Shown here: positions 34,680-46,445 of the stretch, piece after piece
How the letters are laid out: each line of letters starts with the position of its first letter
Position numbering within the stretch: position 1 is the first letter of the stretch
Position numbers and translations under genes: made by a program
The notes under the pieces: model-generated
Databases searched by the model: none
Seen by the model: the letters and a program-made list of their open reading frames with translations, nothing else
What the model was told of the DNA's origin: nothing
DNA from: Megaleporinus macrocephalus
Taxonomy: Eukaryota; Chordata; Actinopteri; Characiformes; Anostomidae
NCBI GenBank assembly: GCA_021613375.1
Contig: CM038720.1
Coordinates: 11,559,962-11,623,961 of the forward strand
Direction of reading: 5' to 3'
Length of the DNA: 64,000 nucleotides

Positions 34680-35265
34680 CAGGCTAATAGAGCAACAAGA
34701 GATTTAGAGAGATTTAGAGTAAAAAAAATATATAATATATATTTAAAGAATACAGTTTCTCTTTTTTGTACTAAGTGTGAAAACGTAAAGCTAACTGGCT
34801 GTTTGCTCTTTTTAGAAAAATTAAAGATAAAAAGTTGCTAGCGTTTGGTTATTTTTGTTAAAAATGTAAGCTTACAAGTTATTTTGTCTTTTTAATGAAT
34901 GTTTTGTCCTTTTGCTGTTTTGTTTTTGTGAAAAAATATTAGCAAGCAAGATGTTTTGTCTATTTGGGAAATGGAACAAGTAACCAGAGTTTCATCTTTT
35001 TGAAAAATGTAAGCTAAGAAGTTTTGTCTTTTTAACAAATGTGAAGCTAACAAGTCGCTAGCTGTTTTGTTGTTTTGTAAAAATGCAAGCTAACATGTAA
35101 CTAGCTGTTTTGCCTTTTTGGAAAATGTAAAGCCAACAGCTTCTACCTGTTTTGTTGCTTTTTAAAATAAAGTTATTTTGTCTTTTTGGTAAGCTTAAGT
35201 CTAAGAAGTCACTAGTTGTTTTGTCTTTTTGGAAAATGTAAAGCTAATAAGTTTTTGGATAACGT
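34680..35265. repeat. Degenerate tandem repeat, unit about 45-65 bp
   Basis: Repeating text 'ctgttttgtctttttggaaa' + 'atgtaaagctaacaagt' + 'cgctag' with variable spacing, about ten degenerate units. No coding capacity. Confidence 0.8.
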
Positions 35266-35794
35266 TCTGTTAACAATTTAACAATAGCTGTTCAAAACTT
35301 TAGGAACTGCTAGTGACACTGAAGAAATGTATGCAGGTTTCCTAAAACAACCTTATAGTAAAACTACACGCAATTACTACATTACTAAACTGTTGTAGAT
35401 TACAGACAGAGCTGCAGGAACATTTGAAAGGACAAAAATATTGTTTACATTTACATAAGAACTAAACAACATCTAGTCTACAGAATCAATATTTCACTGC
35501 TATTAGAAATCACACAGAGGCAGAAAAAACTAAACCTGCCTATTAATCATTAATCATTGCCTCTAAGTGAATGCTGACACATGACACAGCAACTGTGGGT
35601 AACTTTGCACTTTGCAGGAATGGATTGTAAGGCACCTTGGCACAAAAATCTTTGGAGCTCTCCCATAATCCAGGAGTGAGAAAGAAAACTGGAAAGAGAA
35701 AGATTGTGAGTAAGAAAAGATTGTAAGTGAACTGTTATAGAAAACCCTTTAAGAGAAAACCTAATTTTTTTCTCTCTATGTTCTTTTATTTCAA
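35266..35794. other. Intergenic, no gene seen
   Basis: AT-rich unique sequence; a minus-strand frame at 35,550-35,807 runs into the adjacent minisatellite and has no recognisable domain. Confidence 0.5.
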
Positions 35795-37700
35795 GGCCAT
35801 CAGTCAATTTTATAGATAATACATTAATAGTTTAAGATCTTCAGTCAGTTTTCTAGAAAATACACAAATATTTTAAGACCCTAAGTACATTTTATAGATA
35901 ATACATTATTAGTACAAGATCTTCAGTCAGTTTTCTAAAAAGTACACAAATATTTTAAGACCTTAAGTACATTTTATAGATAATACATTAATAGTTTAAG
36001 ATCTTCAGTCAGTTTTCTAGAAAATACACAAATATTTTTAAGACCTTAAGTACATTTTATAGATAATACATTAATAGTTCAAGATCTTCAGTCAGTTTTC
36101 TAGAAAATACACAAATATTTTTTAAGACCTTAAGTACATTTTATAGATAATACATTAATAGTACAATATATTTAGTCAGTTTTCTAAAAAATACACAAAT
36201 ATTTTTAAGACCTTAAGTACATTTTATAGATAATACATGAATAGTACAAGATCTTTAGTCAGTTTTCTAAAAAATACACAAATATTTGTAAGACCTTAAG
36301 TACATTTTATAGATAATACATTAATAGTTCAAGATCTTCAGTCAGTTTTCTAGAAAATACACAAATATTTTTTAAGACCTTAAGTACATTTTATAGATAA
36401 TACATTAATAGTACAAGATCTTTAGTCAGTTTTCTAAAAATACACAAATATTTTTAAGACCTTAAGTACATTTTATAGATAATACATTATTAGTACAAGA
36501 TCTTTAGTCAGTTTTCTAAAAAATACACAAATATTTTTAAGACCTTAAGTACATTTTATAGATAATACATTATTAGTACAAGATCTTCAGTCAGTTTTCT
36601 AAAAAATACACAAATATTTTTAAGACCTTAAGTACATTTTATAGATAATACATTATTAGTACAAGATCTTTAGTCAGTTTTCTAAAAAATACACAAATAT
36701 TTTTAAGACCTTAAGTACATTTTATAGATAATACATTAATAGTTCAGGATCTTCAGTCAGTTTTCTAGAAAATACACAAATATTTTTAAGACCTTAAGTA
36801 CATTTTATATATAATACATTAATAGTACAAGATCTTTAGTCAGTTTTCCAGAAAATACACAAATATTTTAAGATGTTAAGTACATTTTATAAATAATACA
36901 TTAATAGTACAACATATTTAGTCAGTTTCTAAAAAATACACAAATATTTTTAAGACCTTAAGTACATTTTATAGATAATACATGAATAGTACAAGATATT
37001 TAGTCAGTTTTCTAAAAAGTACACAAATATTTTAAGACCTTAAGTACATTTTATAGATAATACATTAATAGTTCAAGATCTTCAGTCAGTTTTCTAGAAA
37101 ATACACAAATATTTTTTAAGACCTTAAGTACATTTTATAGATAATACATTATTAGTACAAGATCTTTAGTCAGTTTTCTAAAAAATACACAAATATTTTT
37201 AAGACCTTAAGTACATTTTATAGATAATACATTATTAGTACAAGATCTTCAGTCAGTTTTCTAAAAAATACACAAATATTTTTAAGACCTTAAGTACATT
37301 TTATAGATAATACATTATTAGTACAAGATCTTTAGTCAGTTTTCTAAAAAATACACAAATATTTTTAAGACCTTAAGTACATTTTATAGATAATACATTA
37401 ATAGTTCAAGATCTTCAGTCAGTTTTCTAGAAAATACACAAATATTTTTAAGACCTTAAGTACATTTTATATATAATACATTAATAGTACAAGATCTTTA
37501 GTCAGTTTTCCAGAAAATACACAAATATTTTTAAGACCTTAACTACATTTTATAGATAATACATGAATAGTACAAGATATTTAGTCAGTTTTCTAAAAAA
37601 TACACAAATATTTTTTAAGACCTTAAGTACATTTTATAGATAATACATTAATAGTTCAAGATCTTTAGTAAGTTTTCTAGAAAATACACATTTTTAAGAC
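35795..37700. repeat. AT-rich minisatellite, unit about 83 bp, about 23 copies
   Basis: Unit taagtacattttatagataa + tacattaatagttcaagatc + ttcagtcagttttctagaaa + atacacaaatatttttaaga + cct, 81-84 bp. Diagnostic variants (ttaatagttc / ttattagtac / tgaatagtac; ctagaaaa / ctaaaaaa / ccagaaaa) recur in the same order about 662 bp apart, showing eight-unit higher-order repeats. More degenerate units trail to about 37,910. No coding capacity. Confidence 0.97.
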
Positions 37701-39239
37701 CATAAAAAAAAAATTCAAGAACATTGATATACAAGTTTTCAGATAGTGTGTCAATATTTCAAGATACAATTTTCTACAAAAATTCCCCAATATTTCAAGA
37801 CCGTAAGCCAGTTTTCCAGATAATACGTCACTACTTCAAGATCTTCAGTCAGTTTTAAGTCAATGTTCTAGAAAATATGTTAAAATTTTGAGAAGATGCA
37901 TCACTATTTTAAGATACCAATATATACACCTGCTGCCAAAAACAGAGAAATAAAAAATATACAGGGATTTTTTTTCTCTTCTATTTAACAGAAATGGGCA
38001 TCCATAAACAATATTTCATGTTTATGTACATTTGAATAAAATTAGTCATTTTATTGTGTGAATATCACTACATGTGAAGGTATTTGGGTAAAGTTTTTGA
38101 AGGATAAGCGCTGACTATCACTGCCTAATGCAGTTTGAATAGCAATAATAAAACCCCAAGACTTGGGAATCCTGAGGACATATAATCATTCTTTTTTTTA
38201 TTTAATTCTATGTCTGTCTTCGGGGGCCATATCTAATGTTTTTAAAGGTAAGGGTATTTGGCCTCCAGCTTTGTACTCTAAGGCCCCCTCTGGTGCTTTG
38301 GCACTCAGAGGCCCCTGGGCACTGGCCCTAAAGGCCTGGTCAGCAATCCATTCCTTCTGAGGAGACACTGAATTAATAATCAATCCCCCAGGTGTAGCTG
38401 GCCAGCAGTTTCCACTAGAGGCCACCCTTCGTTTCAGACATGGCTACAGGGTTCAACAGTCTGGGGTGTGTTCAGTCCATGCAGGATCTTCTCACTGGAC
38501 GCTGTTCAACACTGTTTTCTCTCGGCCATCTCTGGTGCTGAGCTCCTCTCCATTAGAGTCACGTGGAGGATTCTTCACAGTTTTCTTCCACGTTGGCCGA
38601 GCAGGTCCTCTCGAGTCGCCCTAGAATAAACAATGAGGTTGCCATGACAGCACAGAGCCGCGCTCGCTGTGCAAACACCAGCGTGCGCAGAAAGGCCAGA
38701 GCACGCTCTGCTCAGGGGCTGGCCAAGACCACGCAACATTAAAACAGGTAGCACATATACCTGGAACAGGGCTCCTGCTCAAACACACACCAGCCCGTCC
38801 AGCACAGTCAGCATGTAGGAGATAACAGAACATGAAATCTTCCCTCTGTAATACACCTGACTGTCCTGCTCATAATGCAGCACTCTATCTGAAACCTCAC
38901 AGCGTGCAATTACTTTGTCTCCCATCACTCTAAAGGCTACTTTGAGGGCCTGAGGCATTTTAAGAAAAGGGGGATGACATGAGGGAATGCATTAGACTGC
39001 TAAGTATAGGCTAGATCTGTCACTGCACTCTGCAAGCGCTCATAAATCAATCAATGTGGTATCAAAAAATGGACCTTAACACATTATTGGCAATGTCTAA
39101 GCTGGAAAAAGCTTAGAACATCTGACATACACACTCACTTTACACTTACATCAAAGGTTTTGTAGTCTGATTTAAAACAAAATGATGGAAGAACAATATA
39201 TAGCATTAGTAAAGAAGAAGACGTAGCAACCATAGTGCT
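37701..39239. other. Intergenic, no gene seen; GC-richer patch 38,220-38,830
   Basis: After decayed minisatellite units, a patch with 'ggccccctctggtgctttgg' and 'cagagccgcgctcgctgtgc' has higher G+C and no recognised repeat. Open frames at 38,163-38,833 lie on both strands and have no known domain. The patch might be regulatory. Confidence 0.4.
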
Positions 39240-39580
39240 TTAAAGGGCCCATATGCTATGTTTTTTGGCATTTAATTTTTTCTCCAGATATTAACTTAAA
39301 CTTATATCAGGCGTGTGGTTTTATGTAACAAACATAAGACCACCTCTCTTTATAACCTAGAATAAAACAGGCTGTTTTGGTTACTGCGCCTTTAAGACTG
39401 ACCTGAGATAAAAGAGCTGTCCTGTACTGTACTTCATTCAGGAAAGCACTAGGAACTTTAATATGAGTGGATGGAGCTATACAGTTCCATGATTCTGATG
39501 AGGTGCAGTTCTAGCAGGAGGGCAGGAGGTGAAAAGCAGAATGGACAGGAAGGAGACAAGGAGCCCATATTATGTTGGTT
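39240..39580. mobile_element. Probable MITE ('aagggcccatat' type)
   Basis: Begins 'ttaaagggcccatatgctat', contains 'cataagaccacctctcttta' and 'ttactgcgcctttaagac', text that recurs in fish repeats. 'gagcccatattatgttgg' at 39,561 may be a related end. Weakly bounded. Confidence 0.4.
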
Positions 39581-39711
39581 TTGATGAAATTACAAAAGAA
39601 CGGTACAAACACAATAACACAAAATATGTTACTCGTGATGTTTATCATATAAAAAGGAACGAGTTTTCAATTGAACTGAAAGATCAGCTGCTATTAAGCC
39701 AGCAGATATAA

Positions 39712-40410
39712 GAACTACCTTCTCCTCCAGACGTCCTTCTACTTAAGATCTGTCTTCTTCTCCAGACATGCTTCTACTCAGGAATTCTATTTTTCTACAG
39801 AAGTCCTTCTACTTAAGATTTGTCTTCTTCACCAGACATGCTTCTACTCAAGCGCTACCTTCTACTCCATATATCCTTCTACTCAAGACCTTCTCCTCTA
39901 GATGTCATTCTACTCAAGAACTACCTTCTCCTCTAGATGCCATTCTACTCAAGAACTACCTTCACCAACATACATACTTCTTCTCTCCGGGAACTTCCTT
40001 CTACTCAAGACCTTTTCCTTTAGATGTCCTTCTACTCAAGACCTTCTCCTTCAGATGTCCTTTTACTCAAGAAAGACATTCTCTTCCAGACATACTTCTA
40101 CCCAAGAACTACATTCTCCTCTAGATATCCTTCTACTCAAGAACTACCTTCTCTTTCAAATGTCCTTCTATTCAAGAACTACCTTTTCCTCCAGACACCC
40201 TTCTAGTCAAGAGCCACCTTCTCCTCCACACATCCTTCAACTTAAGAACTACCTTCTCCTCCAGAGGCCTTTCTACCCAAGAACTACCTTCTCCAACAGA
40301 CATACTTCTACCATACTTCTAGATGTTCTTCTACTCAAGACCTTATCCTTTAGACGTCCGTCTACTCAAGAAGTACCTCCTCATCCAGATGTTCTTTTAC
40401 TCAAGAGAAC
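39712..40410. repeat. Minisatellite, unit about 35 bp, about 20 copies
   Basis: Unit gaactaccttctcctccaga + catccttctactcaa with frequent substitutions. A unit of 35 (not divisible by three) without stops on the + strand gives overlapping frames of up to 187 codons with 'SFYSR'/'TQEL'/'LLLK' repeats. These are artefacts. Confidence 0.95.
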
Positions 40411-40950
40411 AAATGAAAGTATACGTGGCACACGAAAATATGGTAGCACACCACTAGTTTCTTAGCAGTTGGGTCTACCCCAGCACCAAGGCGCTCCACA
40501 ATGGCTGTGGTTTAGTTTTCTAATATTGCCCTGTGGATTTATCTAGCAGCAAACATCCAACAAGCTGACTTCAGCCCCATCCCGACCACAGATTTCACAG
40601 GTTTGTGGTTTCTTGCTTTTTTTCCCCTCATGAACTACAGATTTTGGCACTTGATGAGTTCCTTGTGGTTTCTTGGTTGGATAGATTTGAGCAACTGTAC
40701 TAAACTCAAAACAGAGGCATTTTAAGAAACTACAGTTCGTACCACAGGAACACAGTGACATGACATCATTTGCAAACAACCTATATGTGAAGTTGGTTCC
40801 TGTGACACCACAGCAATGAATTCAAAACCTTTTTTTTTGCTGCGTAGTTTCAATATACGGACCAGGAAGTCTAAGATAAGCAAAGCAAGGCACCTAGCCC
40901 CTGACTGTTCTCACTGCCCCCTAGCATGTCTGTTCACTAGTGTGTGTGTA
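40411..40950. other. Intergenic, no gene seen
   Basis: Unique sequence; a minus-strand frame at 40,543-40,779 has a few Cys pairs but no recognisable domain. Confidence 0.45.
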
Positions 40951-41204
40951 TATCATCAATTTTCAATGAAAAACTAGTTTCTACAAAACTGCAACTTTAC
41001 AGGAGAGACCAAAAACATACTTTACTTTCAATGTAAGTCAATGGAGCCAGATTTTTTTCCAAGCTATTTTTGAGCATTTCTATTGGTCCATTCATCATAA
41101 ACTTTTTACACACTGTAAACAACCATTGGTGTGTTCAAATGATGTAGAAAACTCAAAATCGACAAAAATGGAGATACATGTTTCTCATTGGACAGCAACG
41201 ATAC
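40951..41204. mobile_element. MITE, family M, copy 3
   Basis: Core 'actttcaatgtaagtcaatg' and 'tttctattggtccattcatc', right end 'gagatacatgtttctcattg' + 'gacagcaacgata'. Same orientation as copy 2. Confidence 0.8.
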
Positions 41205-41339
41205 AAGAGTGTTTCACTGCACGGATAGGTTAAATGCGGAGGTCTTGAATTTCCCTCTGGGATCAATAAAGTATCTATCTTACACTGAAGGTAAAGACTG
41301 TTTTGCCCTCATACTAATTTTGGAGATATTTGAAATCTG

Positions 41340-41920
41340 TAGCCTTACATCCAGAGTTGGCTGTGTTTCCCGCTTCGTATGAGACGAGTAATTCCAAACA
41401 CATTCAGTGATGTTGACTTTCTGCACTCTGGGGTGGTCCGTCTGTTGTTCTGTGAACACTTGGAGCTGTTTGATGTGTCTGTATCTCCTTTTCTCAGTAA
41501 GAAGCTTCTTGAACAGCTACACATCCTTTTAGACCCCATACAGCGGAGGAGTCTTTTCACAGCGAAGGATGGACAGAAACACCTATTGATGTTTTCAGAT
41601 CTGAAATGAGAGTGGAGCTGGATTTTCTCTTCTCTCTCAAAGATGACAGTGCTTTTCATTTGATGGGCTCAGTTCTGGTGGTTTTCCATATTATTATTAC
41701 AAGTCTCATTTTTTCTGTGTGTTTCAATCATTTCCCAAACTCCATTTTTGGAATGCAGCTTTCTTTCCAGCTTTTTCACTTCTTTTCCTTGACTTCCCCT
41801 TCCCATCAGAAGTATAACCAATCTCAGAAATATCTCCTGAAATAATGAATAACTTGTACTTATATGGAAACCACACCAGTTATTTAAGAATTTCTGCAGA
41901 ATTAAACGTTTCACATGTCA
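41340..41920. mobile_element. Dispersed repeat, family G, copy 2
   Basis: Collinear with 61,660-62,070: 'aagcttcttgaacagctaca', 'gcgaaggatggacagaaaca', 'gatgttttcagatctgaaat', 'gagagtggagctggattttc', 'gggctcagttctggtggttt' and 'agaaatatctcctgaaataa'. Open frames on both strands (41,345-41,659, 41,606-41,845) are shadows of this repeat. Confidence 0.7.
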
Positions 41921-41924
41921 ACAA

Positions 41925-43080
41925 ACTTATTCAGAGTGGTTGGGTATGAAATGCCCTGTTCTGGAGAAACCAGAGCCAGTGGAACCGGGCGTCCAGCTCT
42001 TAAAAACTCCCTCATAGAAAGTTATTACATGAAACTGTTATGAAGACACTGCCTGATTTCTAAGACACCGAGTGTGTTGCCAACACCTAATAATCTGATA
42101 ACTACAGAAAATACGACTTTGCCAGTAACCTGATGAATGTGTTTACTTGTACTTGGGTAATCAGATAATGGGGAGAGTCTGGGTCTACCTGAGTCAGGCG
42201 GTAATAGGATTTCTGCCTTGCAACCAGCCAATAAACACACAGAACGCGAAACAAAGTTATTTAAAAGATGAAGAATATTTAAATCCTTCATTTAGTCAAG
42301 CATGCGGTTTGAGGGTGACTCCAAAAGTGTTTTGTTGACCGACCACTGCCCGCTTATTTCCAGTGCCGCAGCCTGTTTTCTCACATGTGCACACAAAAGA
42401 GAAATGAAAGAAGTTAAAGTAAGAGCTTACATATCCAGCTCTCTGTATCAGAATTCCTTCTAAAGAAATCAGAGTATGACTGAAATAGATTATTATGTGC
42501 ATTTACACAAACTCAATGTTTTGCTGTCGTTTTGTGATAAAGCTTTGATCTTAAATGCACCTTCACCAATTTGATGACTGTGTTTCTGCCTAATTAAATG
42601 AACAGCTGTTAACAGCTGAGCCATTCACAGTGGTTCAGTGTAAAATGCTTCATTCAGTTGAAACTTGCTTACTTAGTTGTGGTAATAGGAACCGGACGTC
42701 TACCTCTAAAATCCACCCAGAAATGTAGTACAGGAAAGGTTTATGAATAGCTTGCCTTATTTATGGTGTAAAGTTTTAATCTATTTGTGATTTATATTAA
42801 TCAATTCATGGCTGAGGGGTACATGATGAGTCTTCTGAGGCAAAATAGTCCCCCCCCAAAAAAGTTTTTTTTAGATTTATCACTATTTTACCTTTACGGG
42901 CGTTAATCTCAGAAGACAAGTGTAGGTTCACCGGTGGGTTTAGATAGTAAATAAAATGGACATACTTGTGTTACAGACATCAGGACCCCTGGTTCCCATG
43001 ACCACCACTGTAAAGAAATCAGGGTCAGTCAGTTACAAAAATGAACAACTCAATATTAAATTGAAATCACTGGATTTGTC
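41925..43080. mobile_element. Dispersed repeat, family F, copy 1, interrupted by another repeat
   Basis: Outer parts 41,925-42,040 ('ttcagagtggttgggtatg', 'ctggagaaaccagagccagt') and 42,640-43,080 ('tagtaaataaaatggacata', 'gacccctggttcccatgacc') belong to the family seen at 45,040-47,600 and 57,215-58,305. The middle is the family H insert listed separately. Confidence 0.65.
42063..42535. mobile_element. Dispersed repeat, family H, copy 1
   Basis: Shares 'gataactacagaaaatac', 'tgccagtaacctgatgaatg', 'ccagccaataaacacacaga' and 'gtcactccaaaagtgttttg' with 51,245-51,790. Non-coding; inserted into family F. Confidence 0.65.
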
Positions 43081-43086
43081 CTTTAA

Positions 43087-43583
43087 CCCTTTGATGCACA
43101 AGCTAAGCAAACCCCTTCTAATGCACCACCTTAAACCTTTTTCATTTCCTATGTTATTGTATGCATTGCTGAGTATTTCTTGGGTAGATCTATTGAAATC
43201 AGTTTATTTTATTATGTAATGTTTTCAAGTGTTCATTAAAAATCTTGTTTTTGACCGTAAATCATTATTTTAATTTCTATTTATTTACTTTTTGAATGAA
43301 AAATAGTGTTTGTAAATATGTTCCTGATTGCAAATGTTTACAAATTCCTATCAAACTCCATAGTGAACACATAAGCGTTCATTCTGACCCATGTTTTGTG
43401 TTAGAAGGGCAGTACAAAAATTATTTTTATTAACAAAGTAAAAAAAATAAAACTGAAATCAGGATTTGAGATTTGATTTGAATTCATGGACGTTTGAATG
43501 ATAAATGTACTTGAATTTACTGGAAAGATTTAACAGAATAACATTAGTCTGGTCACTTTTCACCCAGGTTGTGTATCAAAGGG
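43087..43583. mobile_element. piggyBac-type MITE with TTAA target duplication
   Basis: The left end CCCTTTGATGCACAA follows TTAA (43,083-43,086). The right end TTGTGTATCAAAGGG precedes TTAA (43,584-43,587). The 15-bp termini are inverse copies with one mismatch. A CCC start and TTAA duplication are the hallmark of piggyBac elements. The 497-bp interior is AT-rich with no transposase. Confidence 0.85.
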
Positions 43584-43699
43584 TTAAAGGCTGTTCCGAC
43601 TGCAAGTGAAAGAAACTGAACTGTAGTCTCTGTTATTTTTATGTTTTAGTGGAGTCTGACACAAAAACTAGATCCTTTAAAGTGCTCAAACTCATAAGT

Positions 43700-44240
43700 G
43701 GTCGAAGTAAAACGGTAGGAAGAATGGACCCCCCTTCCCTCCACCCCGTCCCACCGCCCCCCTGGCAACACCGCGCTCCTGTAGTGACGCAAAGGTAGAG
43801 AGCACGAGCTTCAACTCAGCGCCCTTAGCGCGGCAACTTTCTCTTCTCTTCTGTTTTCATTTAAACTAAACCCCTTTCTTTCTTTCTTTCCTACTTTCTT
43901 TCTTTCCTTCATCTTAGTAACATTTGTTCGGCATGTCTGTTTTACTGTCGGCGGCATCTTCCACTTAACGTTTCCAAGGTGTATTCACTCTTCACCTCAG
44001 CTCCTGCTAACGACTCTGAAGACTTCTCAGGTGAGCAGCTCAAACTTTTCACCTCACACTTCAAATGTGGAGGCGGCGGAGACTTTTCTGGCTCCTTCTG
44101 AGGAGAAACTACTCCATTAGCTAGTTAGCTTCTCTATTTCTCCTGAAACTAGACTGTCGTGCTGATGCAGCCGCGCTGACACTCAGACCCTCACAGGGGA
44201 CCCGTTATTGAGCGTAAACCTCAAGACAGTGGTGGCTGAA
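43700..44240 (+). promoter_or_regulatory. Candidate glis3 promoter and noncoding first exon
   Basis: A GC-richer, CpG-containing block in AT-rich repeat country. It has C-rich GC-box-like text (43,731-43,762), an RFX-like half site 'ctggcaac' (43,762), a pyrimidine tract (43,876-43,913) and, at 44,021-44,036, 'gacttctcag' followed by a consensus donor gtgagc. An exon ending at 44,030 could splice to the acceptor at 48,408-48,409, whose exon has 50 untranslated bases before the glis3 ATG. No TATA box stands out. Transcription start and use are not shown by the sequence; a distal promoter elsewhere is equally possible. Confidence 0.35.
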
Positions 44241-44262
44241 GTTAGCTTTTTATTTAAATTTT

Positions 44263-44787
44263 CCAGTTCCACCTTAAATAGTGCAGCAATTACATACTGG
44301 CACCTGAGGCTTCTGTTTAAGTTCCCCGCTCCACCTTAATATGGTGAAGCAGTTACAGTCTGGCGCATCAGGCTTCTTATTCGACTTTCCCGTTCCACCT
44401 TAAATAGTGCAGCAGTTACAGTCTGGTGCTTCAGGTTTCTTATTTTAACCCCCCCTTCCACCTTAAATAGTGCAGCATTTACGTTCTGCCGCCTCAGACT
44501 TGTTATTGGAATTCCAGTTCCACCTTAAATGGTGCAGCAATTACATACTGGCACCTGAGGCTTCTGTTTAAGTTCCCCGTTCCACCTTAAACGGTGAAGC
44601 AGTTAGTCTGGTGCCTCAGGTTTCTTATTCTAACCCCCTGTTCCACCTTAATTGGTGCAGCAGTTGCGTACTGGCACCTGAAGCTCCTGTTCGAGTTCCC
44701 TGTTTCACCTTAAATGGTGCAGCCCCAGGCGCCAGAGTGTAACTGCTTCATAATTTAAGGTGGAGCGGGGAATTGGAATAAGAAGCT
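44263..44787. repeat. Tandem repeat, unit about 62 bp, 7.5 direct copies plus one inverted unit
   Basis: Unit ttccaccttaaatagtgcag + caattacatactggcacctg + aggcttctgtttaagttccc. Units 1 and 5 are of one subtype and 2 and 6 of another, implying an about 248-bp four-unit period. The last unit (44,723-44,787) is in reverse orientation ('cgccagagtgtaactgcttc' ... 'atttaaggtggagcgggg'). Confidence 0.9.
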
Positions 44788-45207
44788 ATTCCAGCAAACT
44801 GACAGCGAGTCTGAGTTTTACGGTGACACAGACCAAACAAAACAAGGTGACGCTGAAGTTCACCGAGGAGCTGTGTGTGACGCACTGTTTTTCATAGGAA
44901 GCGTTACCTGGAGGAGAAGAGTCTTTACACTAAAACCCTTCGGGGTTTAGTTTGTGTGGAGACCCTCTATAGATCATCTACAGGTGATCCAATGACTAAC
45001 AAACTCCAGACCAGCATTCTTAAAGTGTGATTGCACCATTCTTCCTCAGAGTCACTCAGAGTGGTTTAATATTATACAGCTCATTTGTAGAGAAACGTAC
45101 AGACTCTGATTTCTTTACAGTGGTGGTGATGAAACCACAACACAAATATAAATATTTTATTTACTATCAAAATCACCTGCAAACCTACACGTGCCTTCTG
45201 AGTTTCA

Positions 45208-45342
45208 TATCATCAAGTATCTCCAAAATGGCAACTTCATAGTAGAGAACAAAAACTGTCTTTACTTTCAATGTAAGTCAATGGAACCAAATTTTGGTCC
45301 AAGCTTTTTTGGAGCATTTCTATTGGTCCATTAATTCTAACA
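45208..45342. mobile_element. MITE, family M, copy 4 (partial)
   Basis: 'agtatctccaaaatggcaac', 'actttcaatgtaagtcaatg' and 'gagcatttctattggtccat'; the right third is missing and a C-rich tract follows. Confidence 0.7.
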
Positions 45343-45875
45343 ACACCCCCCCCCCCACCCCCCATGCAAACGGCTTCTGCTGCTTTGATATTTAATGCTG
45401 ATGAGAGTAAAATAGTGATAAATGCTTTGAGAGGCACTAAACTCTTTGACGTCTGGTTCCTGTTAAAACCACTGTGAACAGTTTTCACACCGAACTTCCC
45501 CCAATTGCTTTGTTAAATCTCATTATTATTTAATTATGCAGAATTTTAAAAAGTCCCCCTTTAAATGGTCCTAAGAATTTAGTGGAATGCACATTTAGGG
45601 TTAGATCCAAGGTTAAGTTTAAGTTGAGGTTAAAGAAGTTAAAGTGTTATTAAAGAAGAACTTGACCAACATTTAATCAATTCAACATCATTAAATAGTT
45701 AACATGGTTAACATAGTTAACAGAGTCATTCAGAGTGGTTTAATGTTAGATTTCTTCACAGTGTCGGTGGTGGAACCAGGAGTCATCATGTCTACAACAC
45801 AATATACACATTCAACTTACTATCAAAACCACCCTTGAAGCTACATATCTTGAACCCACATACCACGTCTTCAGA

Positions 45876-46445
45876 GTCCAAAGAAAAGCATGCATGTCGT
45901 TTAAACACACCAGATGTCATTCAGGGTTGTGATAAATAGACCAATAAAAATTCTCCACAATTATGTGTAGTAAAACCTCTTTATATTCACTTACATTGAA
46001 AGTAAAGAATGTTTTTGTCCTCTCCTGTAAATTTTAGAGACAATTTTATGTTGGACAGTAGGGCTGTGTATTGGCAAGAACCTGGCGATACATTACGTAT
46101 CGCAATACAGCGGTCATGATTTAATATACCGCAATATACTGCGATACATTGCAATTTTTTAAATCCTACTATTAAAACACACCACTAAATTAACAGGTTT
46201 GCCAATGTTTACAATAGCATTGCGTCCTTGTGCTGCTTGTTAAGGTTGGAGTGGAGCTGAATGGATTACAACACTGCCATCTAGTGGTCAGAGATTTAAA
46301 CACAACACACAATGATTCACTGTCTGCCAGGAATCTGTGTATGGATACCCTGTTTTTGAGAATCGATACAGTATCACGAAACATAATATCCCGATACTCA
46401 ATATTTCGTTATTTTCTTACACATCTATTGGACAGAGACTATATG
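45876..46445. mobile_element. MITE, family M, copy 5, split by a hAT element
   Basis: Left end 'gtccaaagaaaagcatgc', core 'cacttacattgaaagtaaag' and right end 'tttatgttggacag'. This right end is cut and duplicated by the insertion 46,059-46,427, after which 'ttggacagagactatatg' resumes. Confidence 0.8.
46059..46427. mobile_element. hAT-type MITE with perfect 8-bp target-site duplication
   Basis: The element starts TAGGGCTGTGTATTGGC and ends TTACACATCTA; the tips are inverse relatives (TAG..TGTGTA). It is flanked by identical TTGGACAG at 46,051-46,058 and 46,428-46,435. An 8-bp duplication with TAG/CAG-type tips defines hAT insertions. The interior has 'gcgatacatt'/'tatcgcaata'-rich text common in fish repeats. 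No transposase. Confidence 0.9.

Noticed and set aside
39768..40465. + strand open frames of 118 and 187 codons with SFYSR/TQEL repeats
   Set aside because: They coincide with a degenerate 35-bp minisatellite and overlap each other in different frames.
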